A stretch of DNA of 64,000 bases from an uncultured Paracoccaceae bacterium (GCA_943787985.1 CALSOO010000009.1:124001-188000); one strand, 5' to 3'. Counted from the first letter of the stretch, positions 8,483 to 18,347 are shown. The notes: a model not told the origin generated them from the letters alone. Made by a program: numbers and translations.

Positions 8483-9319
8483 TCAAGTCAGAAACGACTT
8501 TGCCTTCATTGTGTCGGGAATATCCGCCCCAAGGCGTGACAGAATGGTCGGGGCCAGTTGCAACTGGTCGATCACATCGTCCTCTGCAGGTCCCTGCGCG
8601 TCCCCGAAGTAGTACAATGCTGCTTCTTGTTGCAGCGCGCCGCGTCCGCCGTGGTGGCCGCGTTCGTCCTGCCCGTGATCCGCTGTGATCATGACTTCAT
8701 AGCCTGCTGCGCGCCAACGCGGTATGAAGGGGGCGAGCATCTCGTCCATGACGTGACAGGCGTGGTCCATTTCCTGGCTCTCGTGGAAGAACCGGTGGCC
8801 CATGCTGTCCAATGTGCAGGTGTGCAGCATCCCGTAGTTCAACCCGAAGCGCAGGCACAGATTGGTGAGACTGCCAAACAAATCCACATCCGACGGGGTC
8901 ATCTGGTTGGCCTGCCCGTATCCGGTCATCGTGTGGAAACGGCCATGGTTGATGGTATTGCTTTCGGGTTCGTCATACTCGATATCGCGGACATAGTCGA
9001 AAGGGTGCCGGTTAAAGAACTCGGACCAGAAGGAATGGGCCACCGCCCCCGTCACGCCACCGGCTTTGCGGGTTTGGCTGAACACATCAGGGTGGGAGAG
9101 GCGAAAAACATTGCCGTTGCCCGTGCACCCGTGTTCGGCAGGGGCCACGCCCGTGTGGATCGAGGCATAGCAGGATGCGGAAATCGATGGCAAAACAGAG
9201 CGGATTTTCCAGACACGGGCATCCCCGCTGTCGACCCATCCCTCAAGGTTGCCAAAAAGGCGGCGCCAGTTGCGATAAGGCACCCCGTCGAGGATTATCA
9301 AAAGCAGTTTACGGTCCAT
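8483..9319 (-). CDS. Type I phosphodiesterase/nucleotide pyrophosphatase family protein
   Basis: A 278-residue protein of the alkaline-phosphatase superfamily. The N-terminus carries the first metal-binding Asp in LLIILDGVPYRNW; the nucleophile region is LPSISASCYASIHTGV; later ligands are in TLDSMGHRFFHES and in TADHGQDERGHHGG. It lacks a signal peptide, so it is probably cytoplasmic. Relatives hydrolyse phosphodiester or phosphonoacetate-type bonds; the substrate is unknown. It lies 3 bases after the ACT-like gene and is surely in the same operon. Confidence 0.85.
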   Translation of the reverse strand: MDRKLLLIILDGVPYRNWRRLFGNLEGWVDSGDARVWKIRSVLPSISASCYASIHTGVAPAEHGCTGNGNVFRLSHPDVFSQTRKAGGVTGAVAHSFWSEFFNRHPFDYVRDIEYDEPESNTINHGRFHTMTGYGQANQMTPSDVDLFGSLTNLCLRFGLNYGMLHTCTLDSMGHRFFHESQEMDHACHVMDEMLAPFIPRWRAAGYEVMITADHGQDERGHHGGRGALQQEAALYYFGDAQGPAEDDVIDQLQLAPTILSRLGADIPDTMKAKSFLT

Positions 9320-9322
9320 AGG

Positions 9323-9727
9323 TTAGCTTCCTTGCGCGTCTTTTGCGATTTGGGCGATGACCCGCAGGGCGTCGCCTTCGCGTCCGTCGGGGATAAAAAT
9401 ATGATCATGGAAAAAGCCGGCAACAGGGTTCACGCCCATGCCTTCTTTGGCCAGTTCGGTCGCGATCACAGCCATGAAGCCCACGGCCTCAAGCGATGAG
9501 TGTACGTTCAGCGTGATCATGCGTGCGGGAAACTCATAGCTCAGCGCATGTGCATCGGCCTCTGATTTCAGCAAGATCAGCGTGGTGCCTTCGGCTTCTT
9601 GGAATACCATAAGGGGGCTTAAACCGTCGGGAACGTCCGAGGAGAAAGTCGCAAACACATGCACGTCAGGTTGCAGCGTCCCCGTGAGTGTCTTCAGGAG
9701 GGTGTTCAGATTGGTTTCGCCAGCCAT
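9323..9727 (-). CDS. ACT-domain-like protein (DUF2241 type)
   Basis: The ATG at 9727 (MAGETNLNTLLKTLTG) is chosen over the much longer listed ORF; AAGGA lies 8 bases upstream and homologues of this kind are about 130 residues long. The protein (134 aa) has the two-subdomain ACT-like pattern seen in DUF2241 proteins: FATFSSDVPDG, MITLNVHSSLEAVGFMAVIATELAKEGMGVNPVAGFFHDHIFIP. ACT domains bind small ligands, often amino acids. It is the first gene of a two-gene operon with the phosphodiesterase. The function is unknown beyond probable ligand binding. Confidence 0.8.
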   Translation of the reverse strand: MAGETNLNTLLKTLTGTLQPDVHVFATFSSDVPDGLSPLMVFQEAEGTTLILLKSEADAHALSYEFPARMITLNVHSSLEAVGFMAVIATELAKEGMGVNPVAGFFHDHIFIPDGREGDALRVIAQIAKDAQGS

Positions 9728-9828
9728 TGCGGAGATCCTTGATTGTCTCGGGGGCACTTTGAAATCAAACGCGTTTGCATGCAAGGCGTCCGCCGCGTAA
9801 GTTTCCCGAGACCTAACAAGAGCATCCA

Positions 9829-10446
9829 ATGCCGCCAATTCTGTATTCTTTTCGCCGCTGTCCATACGCGATGCGCGCCCGTCTGGCGCTACATGTCGCT
9901 GGGGGGCCAGTTGCGCTGCGCGAAGTTGTCTTGCGCGATAAACCCGCCGCTTTTTTGGCGGCATCTGACAGCGCAACAGTGCCGTGTTTGGTAGATGTTG
10001 CGCACAGCATTGACGAAAGCCTGGATGTCATGATCTGGGCGTTGAAACGCAATGATCCAGAGGGGTGGCTGAATATGCCGTCTGAGGGGCATGAGTGGAT
10101 TGCGCGGTGCGATGGCCCCTTCAAGCACGCTTTGGATCGCACCAAATATGCGGTGCGCTATCCAGATCAGAACCCCGTTGATGCGCGGGATCAGGCAATG
10201 GCATTTTTGCACGACCTAGAGAAACAGCTGGGCGTTTGGATATTCGAGCATGCGACCCTCGCGGATTACGCGATCTTGCCGTTCGTGCGCCAGTTTGCCT
10301 TCATCGACAAACCGCGCTTTGATGCTGAGCCTTTGCCGCGAGTCCATGCATGGCTGAGGGTTTTCCTGAACACGCAGCGGTTTGCGGACATCATGCACAA
10401 ATACCCTCAGTGGCATGCAGGCGATGCAGAAGTCCTTTTTCCGTAA
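9829..10446 (+). CDS. Glutathione S-transferase family protein
   Basis: A 205-residue protein with an N-terminal thioredoxin-like half (ILYSFRRCPYAMRARLAL, then ATVPCLVD with the cis-proline) and a C-terminal helical half (DYAILPFVRQFA). The CPYAMRAR motif resembles the glutaredoxin-like GSTs, where the Cys acts in redox or dehalogenation chemistry. Divergent from the ACT-like gene; the 101-base gap between them should hold both promoters. The physiological substrate is unknown. Confidence 0.88.
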   Translation: MPPILYSFRRCPYAMRARLALHVAGGPVALREVVLRDKPAAFLAASDSATVPCLVDVAHSIDESLDVMIWALKRNDPEGWLNMPSEGHEWIARCDGPFKHALDRTKYAVRYPDQNPVDARDQAMAFLHDLEKQLGVWIFEHATLADYAILPFVRQFAFIDKPRFDAEPLPRVHAWLRVFLNTQRFADIMHKYPQWHAGDAEVLFP

Positions 10447-10545
10447 AGTTTGAAGTTACGCTCAAGTGACGTGCCGTGTCCGAGGTGTGAATGGCCCATG
10501 CGGATGGTGGGCCATAGCGTGCGTGCAGGGAATTGGAGTCCATTT

Positions 10546-11040
10546 ATGAAGAAATCTCGCAAGCCGCGCAAAGCTGGCACCGCAAAATCCGCAAAAACGC
10601 TCAATGGTCCTGCGCAGCCTGACCGCCGCAAAGCGCTCATGTGGCTGCGAAATGGTGCAATCGGGAGTGTGGTTTTTGCAGGGGGCGGGTATCTTGCGAT
10701 GGGATCGTTTGCGGCTCATGCAGCGGAACATGACCTCAGCCGGATTGGCCAAGGCAAGCCAGTCGTGGTCCAAATTCATGATCCGCAATGCCCGACATGT
10801 ACAGCGTTGCAGCGCGAAGCCCGAAGCGCATTGTCGACTTTTGAAGAATGCGACATCCTTTATCTGGTTGCGGACATCATGACAGAGACCGGAGCCGCAT
10901 TTGCTGCGCGCCACGGCGTCGCGCATGTCACGTTGATGTTGTTTGATGCACAAGGTGGTTTGCAACACACCTTGCCCGGAATGCGCCAAAGCATAGAGCT
11001 GCGTGATATCTTTGAAGACCACCACGCAGCGTCCAGCTGA
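10546..11040 (+). CDS. Membrane-anchored thioredoxin-fold protein with CPTC motif
   Basis: The ATG at 10546 (MKKSRKPRKAG) has GGAG upstream; the listed longer form begins with TTG and adds an unlikely leader. The 164-residue protein starts with a very basic cytoplasmic tail, then one membrane segment at about residues 37-60 (GAIGSVVFAGGGYLAMGSF), and a periplasmic thioredoxin-like domain with active-site motif HDPQCPTCTALQ. That CxxC points to disulfide exchange or use as a redox sensor. The expected cis-proline is not obvious, the segment near VAHVTLMLF being the likely position. It is convergent with the oligopeptide ABC operon. Confidence 0.75.
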   Translation: MKKSRKPRKAGTAKSAKTLNGPAQPDRRKALMWLRNGAIGSVVFAGGGYLAMGSFAAHAAEHDLSRIGQGKPVVVQIHDPQCPTCTALQREARSALSTFEECDILYLVADIMTETGAAFAARHGVAHVTLMLFDAQGGLQHTLPGMRQSIELRDIFEDHHAASS

Positions 11041-11058
11041 AGCGCGTTAAGCGTCGGG

Positions 11059-12696
11059 TTAGTTCCCGCCGCTTTGCATTTTACGGGTCGCGATGACGTC
11101 TTCGAGCCAGCCCAGCTTCATTTCCGGGACAGAGCTCAGCAGCAAGTCCGTGTAGTCGTCAAACGGCGGCGACAACACATCGGTTTTGCCGCCGTACCGC
11201 ACGACTTCGCCTTGGTACATCACTGCAATGCTGTCGGCGATGGCACGCACTGTCGCCAGATCGTGGGTGATGAACAAAAACGCGACGTCTTCGACCTTTT
11301 GCAATTGTAACAGCAGCTTCAGGATGCCGTCCGCGACCAGTGGATCAAGGGCTGAAGTGACCTCGTCGCAGATGATCAATTTGGGTTTGGCCGCGAGTGC
11401 GCGTGCGATACACACACGTTGCTTTTGCCCCCCTGACAATTCGGCCGGATAGCGGTCTTGGAAACCCTCGCCCAGCTCGATTTCATCCAGCAATTCCTGA
11501 ATGCGCTTTTGCTTTTCCGCCCCCTTCAGGCCGAAGTAAAACTCGAGAGGGCGCCCGATGATCGTGCCCACGGTCTGACGCGGGTTCATGGCGGTGTCGG
11601 CCATTTGGTAGATCATTTGCAATTCGCGCAAATCTTCGGGTTTGCGGCTGGAGAGCGCATTGGACAGATCGCGTCCGTTGAAGTGGATGCGTCCTTTGGT
11701 CGGAGGCAAAAGCCCAGTGATGACACGGGCCAATGTGGACTTGCCCGAACCGGACTCGCCCACAACGGCCAAAGTCTGACCAGAGTGTAGATCGACGTTG
11801 ATGTCTTTGAGAACGTCGAAATTGGTCCCGCTGTAGCGGGCCGTAATATTTTCAACGGTCAAAATCGGGGTGCCACTGGGTGTTTTTTCCTTGTGCTCGA
11901 TCGAGCGGACGGAAACCAGCGCCTTGGTGTACTCTTCGCGCGGGGCATTGATGATCTGGTCTACGTCGCCGTATTCCACCATCTCGCCTTGGCGCAAGAC
12001 CATGATGTGGTCGCTGACTTGGGCCACAACAGCCAAGTCGTGCGTGATATAGAGGGCTGCAACGCCCGTGTCGGCAATGGCTTCCTTGATCGCTTTGAGC
12101 ACGTCAATTTGTGTGGTGACGTCCAAAGCTGTGGTTGGCTCGTCAAACACCACCAAATCAGGTTGCGGGCACAAAGCCAGCGCCGTCATGCAGCGTTGCA
12201 ACTGTCCCCCCGAAACTTGATGCGGAAAGCGTGTGCCGATGTTTTCAGGGTCCGGCAGATCAAGCTTGCGAAACAACTCGATGGCGCGTTTTTCTGCGTC
12301 GGCTTTGGAAAACTTACCTTGTAAGATCGCAGCTTCGGTGACTTGCTCCATGATCTTTTTGGCGGGGTTGAAGGATGCCGCGGCGGACTGGGAGACATAT
12401 GTCACCTCGCCGCCACGCAAATCGCGCACATCGCTGCGGCTGGATTGCAAGACGTCGCGTCCGTTGACCCAGACTTCGCCGCCCGTCAGCTTTACGCCGC
12501 CACGCCCGTAGGCCATAGCTGCAAGCCCGATGGTGGATTTCCCGGCACCGGATTCACCGATCAGCCCCAGCACTTTGCCCGGCATCACGTCGAAATCGAC
12601 GCCGTGCACAATTTCGATGTCGTGGGGCTTGGCGTCTGGTGGATAAATGGTGGCCCCGATTTTCAGATCGCGTACTTTGAGAAGGGGTTCAGACAT
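11059..12696 (-). CDS. Oligopeptide ABC transporter ATP-binding protein (fused DppD-DppF)
   Basis: A 545-residue protein with two complete nucleotide-binding domains. Domain 1: Walker A GESGAGKST, signature VSGGQLQRC, Walker B LVVFDEPTTALD. Domain 2 (from about residue 275): Walker A GESGSGKST, signature LSGGQKQRV, Walker B LIICDEVTSALD. In many Dpp/Opp systems the two ATPases are separate genes; the fusion is common in alphaproteobacteria. It energises uptake through the two permeases just upstream, whose second gene overlaps its start codon by one base. Substrate is likely peptides or related compounds. Confidence 0.93.
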   Translation of the reverse strand: MSEPLLKVRDLKIGATIYPPDAKPHDIEIVHGVDFDVMPGKVLGLIGESGAGKSTIGLAAMAYGRGGVKLTGGEVWVNGRDVLQSSRSDVRDLRGGEVTYVSQSAAASFNPAKKIMEQVTEAAILQGKFSKADAEKRAIELFRKLDLPDPENIGTRFPHQVSGGQLQRCMTALALCPQPDLVVFDEPTTALDVTTQIDVLKAIKEAIADTGVAALYITHDLAVVAQVSDHIMVLRQGEMVEYGDVDQIINAPREEYTKALVSVRSIEHKEKTPSGTPILTVENITARYSGTNFDVLKDINVDLHSGQTLAVVGESGSGKSTLARVITGLLPPTKGRIHFNGRDLSNALSSRKPEDLRELQMIYQMADTAMNPRQTVGTIIGRPLEFYFGLKGAEKQKRIQELLDEIELGEGFQDRYPAELSGGQKQRVCIARALAAKPKLIICDEVTSALDPLVADGILKLLLQLQKVEDVAFLFITHDLATVRAIADSIAVMYQGEVVRYGGKTDVLSPPFDDYTDLLLSSVPEMKLGWLEDVIATRKMQSGGN

Positions 12697-13508
12697 CAGC
12701 CGCGTCCTCCTTTGAGGGACGTGGTGCGGGTCAGAACCCAGTCAGCCACAAGGTTCACCGAAATAGCGAGCGTACAGATCGCGACCGCCGGATACAGGGC
12801 CGCTCCGATGCCAAAGTTGATGCCATCCTTGTTCTCTTTCACGATCCCGCCCCAATCCGCGAGCGGTGGTTGTACTCCGATGCCAAGGAACGAAAGTGTT
12901 GAAATGAACAGCACCATAAAGATAAAGCGCAGCCCCATTTCAGCCACCAAAGGCGACAAGGCATTGGGCAGGATTTCGCGAAAAATGATCCAGAAAATCT
13001 TTTCCCCCCGCAATCGCGCCGCTTCGACGTATTCCATCACGGAAATATCTACCGCAACGGCACGTGCCAGCCGGAACACGCGTGTGCTGTCCAAAAGCCC
13101 CATCAGGACGATCAACGTCAGGACAGTCACGTCAATTGCGGACAGGATCACCAGCGCGAGGATCAATGAGGGGATCGACATCATCAGATCGACAAAGCGC
13201 GACAGGATCTGATCAACCCATCCCCCCGAAACCGCTGCGATAAAACCAAAGATGGCTCCGGTGGAAAAACTCAGGATGGTCGCGGCTGTTGCGATGAAGA
13301 TCGTGGTTTGACCGCCGTAGATCATACGCGTCAGCAGGTCACGTCCGATTTGGTCCGTGCCAAGCCAATGTGCGGCCGAGGAGGGCTCCCAGACATCGCC
13401 AACGGCTTCGGCCATGCCATATGGCGCAATCCAAGAGGCAAAGATTGCAGCGAAGAAATACAGGCCAGTCAGGATAAGGCCTATCATAGCGGATAGAGGG
13501 ATTCGCAT
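12696..13508 (-). CDS. Oligopeptide ABC transporter permease (DppC-like)
   Basis: I place the start at the ATG at 13508 (MRIPLSAMIGLILTGLYFF), which puts the first membrane helix near the N-terminus; the listed start at 13613 is a TTG that would leave only 19 bases after the preceding permease and cannot be excluded. The protein has about six membrane segments and the binding-protein-dependent transport signature EAARLRGEKIFWIIFREILPN (EAA loop), which docks onto the ATPase. GTDQIGRDLLTRMIYGGQTT is typical of the DppC family. Confidence 0.9.
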   Translation of the reverse strand: MRIPLSAMIGLILTGLYFFAAIFASWIAPYGMAEAVGDVWEPSSAAHWLGTDQIGRDLLTRMIYGGQTTIFIATAATILSFSTGAIFGFIAAVSGGWVDQILSRFVDLMMSIPSLILALVILSAIDVTVLTLIVLMGLLDSTRVFRLARAVAVDISVMEYVEAARLRGEKIFWIIFREILPNALSPLVAEMGLRFIFMVLFISTLSFLGIGVQPPLADWGGIVKENKDGINFGIGAALYPAVAICTLAISVNLVADWVLTRTTSLKGGRG

Positions 13509-13632
13509 CAGAATGCTCCCGAAATTGTTTGAGCGATGGGGCAAGCGGTGGGTGCGACCGCTAATGAGTGACAGACCGGGCTTTTGCTGCGCAAAAACCG
13601 CTGTCTGCACCAAGTGTCTTTTCTGTGAAAAG

Positions 13633-14589
13633 TCACTTTGGATGCCTCAGCCTAGGGTTCGAAAGAATGGACACAACGTCGGCGATCATATTCAGCACGA
13701 TGTAAACCGCCGCGAAAATGACCCCCGAGGTCAGAACAACAGGCACGTCGCGTTTCACCACAGCGTCCACCAGATACTGTCCCATTCCGGGATAGGCAAA
13801 GACGGCCTCGACCACGACAACACCCACCACCAGATACGCCAGATTGAGCATCACAACGTTCACGATCGGCGCGATGGCATTGGGGAAAGCGTGTTTGCGG
13901 ATGACTTCAAAGCTGGTCAGACCTTTGAGTTCGGCGGTCTCGATATAGGCGGATTGCATGACGTTCAAAATGGCCGCCCGTGTCATGCGCATCATATGCG
14001 CAAGAACCACGAGCGTCAGAACGGTGACCGGCAGCGAGATTGCATGCAGTTTCTCAAGCAACGGCATATCCGGCGAGACATTTGCAAAGGACGGGGCCCA
14101 TTGCAGTTTTACGCCAATGATAAAGATCAGGATGTAGGCGAGCATGAATTCTGGCAACGAAATGAACGTGAGCGTGGAGCCGGAAATAACTTTATCCGGC
14201 CAGCGGTTCTGGTAGCGCACCGCGACAAGGCCCAAAAGAATGGCCAAAGGCACGGAAATAAGCGCGGCCCAGCTGGCGAGGAAAATTGTGGCGCCAAGGC
14301 GTTTGCCTATTTGTTCACCGATGGGAAGTTTGTTGGACAGGGCATTGCCCATATCGCCAGTCATCATCCCACCGATCCATTCGGTATAGCGGGTGAGAGC
14401 AGGGCGGTTCAGCCCCATTTCCTCGCGCAGGTTTGCAAGGCTTTCGGGGGTTGCGGCCTGGCCCAATTGGGCTTGGGCTGCGTCGCCGGGCAGAATTTCG
14501 GTCAGGCCAAAGATAAGCGCAGAGGCGGCGAAGAGCAGAATGATGCCCAGCGATAAACGCTGGGCAACAAGTTTAAGAATGGGGTGCAT
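13633..14589 (-). CDS. Oligopeptide ABC transporter permease (DppB-like)
   Basis: A 318-residue integral membrane protein with the N-terminal helix LGIILLFAASALIFGLTEILPGD typical of DppB, a large periplasmic loop, and the EAA-type loop TAELKGLTSFEVIRKHAFPNA. It pairs with the DppC-like protein. The substrate-binding protein stop codon lies 9 bases upstream, so the whole block is one operon. Confidence 0.92.
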   Translation of the reverse strand: MHPILKLVAQRLSLGIILLFAASALIFGLTEILPGDAAQAQLGQAATPESLANLREEMGLNRPALTRYTEWIGGMMTGDMGNALSNKLPIGEQIGKRLGATIFLASWAALISVPLAILLGLVAVRYQNRWPDKVISGSTLTFISLPEFMLAYILIFIIGVKLQWAPSFANVSPDMPLLEKLHAISLPVTVLTLVVLAHMMRMTRAAILNVMQSAYIETAELKGLTSFEVIRKHAFPNAIAPIVNVVMLNLAYLVVGVVVVEAVFAYPGMGQYLVDAVVKRDVPVVLTSGVIFAAVYIVLNMIADVVSILSNPRLRHPK

Positions 14590-14598
14590 AAGGGGTCC

Positions 14599-16185
14599 TT
14601 ACGCTTTCCATGTCTTGGCAAAGGCAGTCCAGTACATTTGCGGACCCGAGGGGTTGGTTTCCCAGCCTTGAATGTCGGAGGAAATCGCATCCACAAAGTC
14701 GTTGAACATTGGCACCATAACGCCGCCTTCTTCGTTCAACAAACGACCCATTTTGGAGTAGATCTCTTTGCGTTTTGCTTCATCCAACTCCGCGCGTGCT
14801 TCAAAGAGCATCGCGTCAAAATCGTCGCGCTTCCAACGGGTGTCGTTCCAGTCTGCGCTAGAAAGATAGGCCGTGGAATACATCTGGTCCTGAACCGGAC
14901 GACCACCCCAATAGGAGGCGCAATACGGCTGAACGTTCCAGACTTCTGACCAGTACCCATCGTTTGGTTCACGCTTGATTTCGAGCGGAATACCTGCCGC
15001 TTGGCAAGATTGCTGGAACAAGGCTGCGGCATCCACGGCACCAGGGAAGGCGCCATCGGCTGTACGCAAGATGATGGGCGAGCCATCGTGGCCGGACTTT
15101 TTGTAGTGCTCGGCTGCTTTTTCGAGGCTGAATTCGCGCTGTGGAATTGTATCGTCAAACAATGGATAGGCTTCGTTGATGGGCATGTCGTTGCCGATCG
15201 AGCCATAGCCCTGCAAGATTTTGTCGACCATTTCCTGACGGTTCAACGCGTGCTTCAGAGCAAGGCGCAATTCGACATTGTCAAACGGGGCTGTGTCCAC
15301 GTGCATGATGAACACATAGTGACCGCGACCGGATGTGGTCTTCACTTCGATGTTCGGCGCGCGGCCCAACAGTTTGGCGATTTTTGGCTCGACACGGTTG
15401 ATGGTGTCAACCTGACCGGATTGCAAAGCCGCTGTACGGGCCGTTGCATCGTTCAGAACGATGACTTCGACGGTGTCATAGTGACCCATTTCGTCCGCAG
15501 CCCAGTGGGTTGGGTTCTTTTTGAAGGTCATGCGGACGCCGGGTTCGTCGGTTTCCAGCGTGTAAAGGCCGGTGCCGATGGCGGCGGCGGGATCGTCAAA
15601 GCCACCGTTTGGCTGGATGATCAAATGGTAGTCTGCCATCAGATATGGCAGGTCGGCGTTGCCAATCGCAAGGGTCAGTTCAAAAACATCCCCGTCTGCA
15701 CGCATCGATTCGATGCCAGACATGATGCCCAAAGCGCCGGACTTGGAGTCCTCGTTGGTGTGGCGCTGCATCGTTGCCAAAATGTCTTCTGTCGTGACCG
15801 CTGCACCGTTGGAGAATGTGATGCCCTGACGCAATTTGAAGCGCCATGTTTTTGCGTCTGCCGAGCCTTCCCAGCTTTCGGCAACCCGTGGTTCAAGGCC
15901 GGTTGGACCAGCGTAAGCCAAGGTTTCACCCCAGCAGAAACCGCCCGCGATTGGCACGTCAGAGGCCCATGTTGCAGGGTCTTGGGAGTTTGTGGACTCT
16001 CCGCCTTGCACGCCCATCTTGAATGTTCCGCCCTTAACTGGCGTCGCCGCGTAAGCTGCGTCTGCCAGAAAAGAAGTGGCAACAGCTGCGGACACACCGA
16101 GTGCTGCGGCTTTGCTCATAAATTCACGGCGCGTCATTGTGCCGTCTGTCACTTTCGTGGACAGGTGTTGAAGTTCGTTCGTCAT
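14599..16185 (-). CDS. Oligopeptide ABC transporter substrate-binding protein (SBP family 5)
   Basis: The ATG at 16185 gives 528 residues. The N-terminus contains TRREFMSKAAALGVSAAVATSFL, a twin-arginine-like signal, so export may be by Tat. The mature protein has the class-C cluster layout of SBP_bac_5 (VAESWEGSADAKTWRFKLRQGITFSNG). It binds peptides or peptide-like ligands in the periplasm and delivers them to the DppB/C pore. It lies between the CocE-type hydrolase gene upstream and dppB downstream; the 123-base gap from the hydrolase may hold an own promoter. Confidence 0.92.
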   Translation of the reverse strand: MTNELQHLSTKVTDGTMTRREFMSKAAALGVSAAVATSFLADAAYAATPVKGGTFKMGVQGGESTNSQDPATWASDVPIAGGFCWGETLAYAGPTGLEPRVAESWEGSADAKTWRFKLRQGITFSNGAAVTTEDILATMQRHTNEDSKSGALGIMSGIESMRADGDVFELTLAIGNADLPYLMADYHLIIQPNGGFDDPAAAIGTGLYTLETDEPGVRMTFKKNPTHWAADEMGHYDTVEVIVLNDATARTAALQSGQVDTINRVEPKIAKLLGRAPNIEVKTTSGRGHYVFIMHVDTAPFDNVELRLALKHALNRQEMVDKILQGYGSIGNDMPINEAYPLFDDTIPQREFSLEKAAEHYKKSGHDGSPIILRTADGAFPGAVDAAALFQQSCQAAGIPLEIKREPNDGYWSEVWNVQPYCASYWGGRPVQDQMYSTAYLSSADWNDTRWKRDDFDAMLFEARAELDEAKRKEIYSKMGRLLNEEGGVMVPMFNDFVDAISSDIQGWETNPSGPQMYWTAFAKTWKA

Positions 16186-16308
16186 AGAATGGTCTCCCGG
16201 GTTGGCTTTTCCGCGCATCATTGGCGCTGTTATTTTTCATGGTGCCACAGGTTTGCGCATTAACGCTTCACTCGCAAGGGTTAATCACGGTGAGGTGACA
16301 TAGATGTG

Positions 16309-18303
16309 TCAGATCCCGTTGCGTTTGATTTTGTCAGACACGTCACGCGTATAAATGAGAATTTCATTTTCAAACGCTTCGAGTTTCGCGCTGAGGTAGA
16401 AGTGCGTGGCGTCTGACCACATTGAACACCGCGCTTCGGTACGCAGGCGTATGTCGTCACGCTCGATCTCGTCGCTCCAATGACACTCTCCGCGCGCAGA
16501 CAGGGGATCATCTGGATGAATGTCCCAACGTTCCCGCGCGATGGAGCCGTTTATGAGCCCGTGTTCCAGATCGCGCACTTTGCCAAAGTCATCCTCGATC
16601 ACCAGCGACACTATGCCCGTGGTCATGTCGGTCTCCTGACGCCGCACGTGATTTTCGGGGCGCAGTTCTTTGGTCTCCCACGGCGCGGCCGCCTCTGGCG
16701 GTGCAAATGAAACCGTTTCCGCTCCGCCACTTGCCGCGATGTAGGGCAATGTCAGTCCACCGGCGCTGATTTTGATTGTGCTGGCTTCGGGGGAGGGCCA
16801 GATCAGCGGCCAATACGCATTGGAGACGGACACCCGCAGCCTGTGCCCTTTCGGGACGGTGTAGGCGATTTGATCCAACGGGATCGTCAGGCTCATGACC
16901 TCACCCGATTTCAGCTGGTCCGCATCGGCGTGATCCATGCTGTGCGTCAGGTTCCAAGTGCCATAGGTGATGCGGGTGCTGGCACCGTCAGGGTGCACAT
17001 GGTTCAACCGAACGGCCAGTTGGGCGACAGGCTTGTCGACGGTCAGTTTCAGAAAAACCGATGGGGCGCCCGTTATCACACGGTCCTCGTCCAGCGGCGC
17101 GCTGTCCCAAGTGGCCGAGAGCGCATCGTCGCGGCGTTGATCCCCCGGCAATTCAGGTCCCAACCAAATTGCGCAGTATTCCCCGGCATCACTCCCGCAA
17201 TGCTGAGGGGAGGTGAGCGTCACATCAACTGGCCCGTTGCCTGTGCTGATCCCCTCCGAGGTGAATGGCATTGGCAAAGAGACATCCAGGATGTCGCCGC
17301 CCTCATGGCCGTACCCGCTCCAGTGCCCCGCGCGTTCGGTGTACCAGCTGGCTGGCCGTACTCCGTCCATTTGATACACCCGCAGGCGGGGGGCTTTGTC
17401 CGCGCCAGTGTCAATGCCTTTGAGCCATTTGTCCCACCATTGCAGCGCCTCTTGCAAGAAGCCGATACGGGGTTCGGGCACGGCAAAATGCGGGTACTTA
17501 TGAACCCATGGCCCAATGATCCCTTTGGAGCCGGGGATGTTGTCCACGATGTGGCGAACGGTATTCTTATAGGCATCCCCCCATCCGCCAACGGCCAAGA
17601 CTTTGGCTTTGATTGTGTCGTAGCTTTCGCACACCGAGCCGTGTTTCCAGTATTCATCCCGCGTCTGGTGGCGCAGCCATGTGGAGGGGAGGAACGGTTC
17701 GTTTTCCAAACGCTCCAGCCACATGTCCCGCCAGTCGGGACGAAGGGCAGGGTCGGGTGCACGAGACGAATACGACCACATCGTCGCCCCCCAGCCAAGG
17801 TTTTCGTTCAGCAAACACCCCCCTTTGTAGTGGATGTCGTCGGCGTAGCGGTCGACGGTCGAACACAACGTGATGATGGCTTTGAGCGGCTCAGGGGTCA
17901 TCGCAGCCACTTGGAGTCCGTTGAACCCGCCCCAGCTGATCCCCATCATGCCGATGTTGCCGTCGCACCAGTCTTGGGCCGCGAGATGGTGAATGACCTC
18001 CACCGCATCATCGAGCTCTTGTTGCGTGTACTCATCTGTCATGAGCCCGTGGCTGTCGCCATTGCCGCGCATGTCGACGCGAATACATGCGTAGCCACGC
18101 TGCGCGAAATAGGGATGGGTCAGGGCGTCACGGGCACATGTGCCGTCGCGCTTGCGGTATGGCAGATACTCCAGAATCGCGGGCACGGGCGCCTCGCCCG
18201 CGTTCTTTGGTTTCCAGATGCGGGCGGAAAGGCGGGTGCCATCAGAAAGGGTGATGCCGTAGTCGGCGTCCTCAACGATGTCGTGCAGGCTGTTCTTTGT
18301 CAT
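16309..18303 (-). CDS. CocE/NonD family hydrolase (X-Pro dipeptidyl-peptidase-like, S15)
   Basis: The ATG at 18303 (MTKNSLHDIVEDADYG) gives 664 residues and avoids overlap with the glycerate kinase gene. Features: the N-terminal segment IWKPKNAGEAPVPAILEYLPYRKRDG, the nucleophile elbow GISWGGFNG (about residue 130), and a C-terminal jelly-roll (X-Pro dipeptidyl-peptidase C-terminal domain) with PKGHRLRVSVSNAYWP. The family cleaves acyl or peptide bonds (cocaine esterase, glutaryl-7-ACA acylase, PepX). There is no signal peptide. Its position next to a peptide ABC transporter suggests it processes the imported compound in the cytoplasm. Confidence 0.9.
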   Translation of the reverse strand: MTKNSLHDIVEDADYGITLSDGTRLSARIWKPKNAGEAPVPAILEYLPYRKRDGTCARDALTHPYFAQRGYACIRVDMRGNGDSHGLMTDEYTQQELDDAVEVIHHLAAQDWCDGNIGMMGISWGGFNGLQVAAMTPEPLKAIITLCSTVDRYADDIHYKGGCLLNENLGWGATMWSYSSRAPDPALRPDWRDMWLERLENEPFLPSTWLRHQTRDEYWKHGSVCESYDTIKAKVLAVGGWGDAYKNTVRHIVDNIPGSKGIIGPWVHKYPHFAVPEPRIGFLQEALQWWDKWLKGIDTGADKAPRLRVYQMDGVRPASWYTERAGHWSGYGHEGGDILDVSLPMPFTSEGISTGNGPVDVTLTSPQHCGSDAGEYCAIWLGPELPGDQRRDDALSATWDSAPLDEDRVITGAPSVFLKLTVDKPVAQLAVRLNHVHPDGASTRITYGTWNLTHSMDHADADQLKSGEVMSLTIPLDQIAYTVPKGHRLRVSVSNAYWPLIWPSPEASTIKISAGGLTLPYIAASGGAETVSFAPPEAAAPWETKELRPENHVRRQETDMTTGIVSLVIEDDFGKVRDLEHGLINGSIARERWDIHPDDPLSARGECHWSDEIERDDIRLRTEARCSMWSDATHFYLSAKLEAFENEILIYTRDVSDKIKRNGI

Positions 18304-18347
18304 GCCAAGACGGTGCGTCGCGTCCAGGCCCGTGTCAAGCCAAGGGG

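Noticed and set aside
9766-9775. AAACGCGTTT palindrome between the ACT-like and GST genes
   Set aside because: Short and single; not the iol operator sequence and no repeat elsewhere was noticed.
15001-16263. Plus-strand ORF of 420 residues opposite the SBP gene
   Set aside because: Antisense shadow rich in Cys/His with no family pattern.
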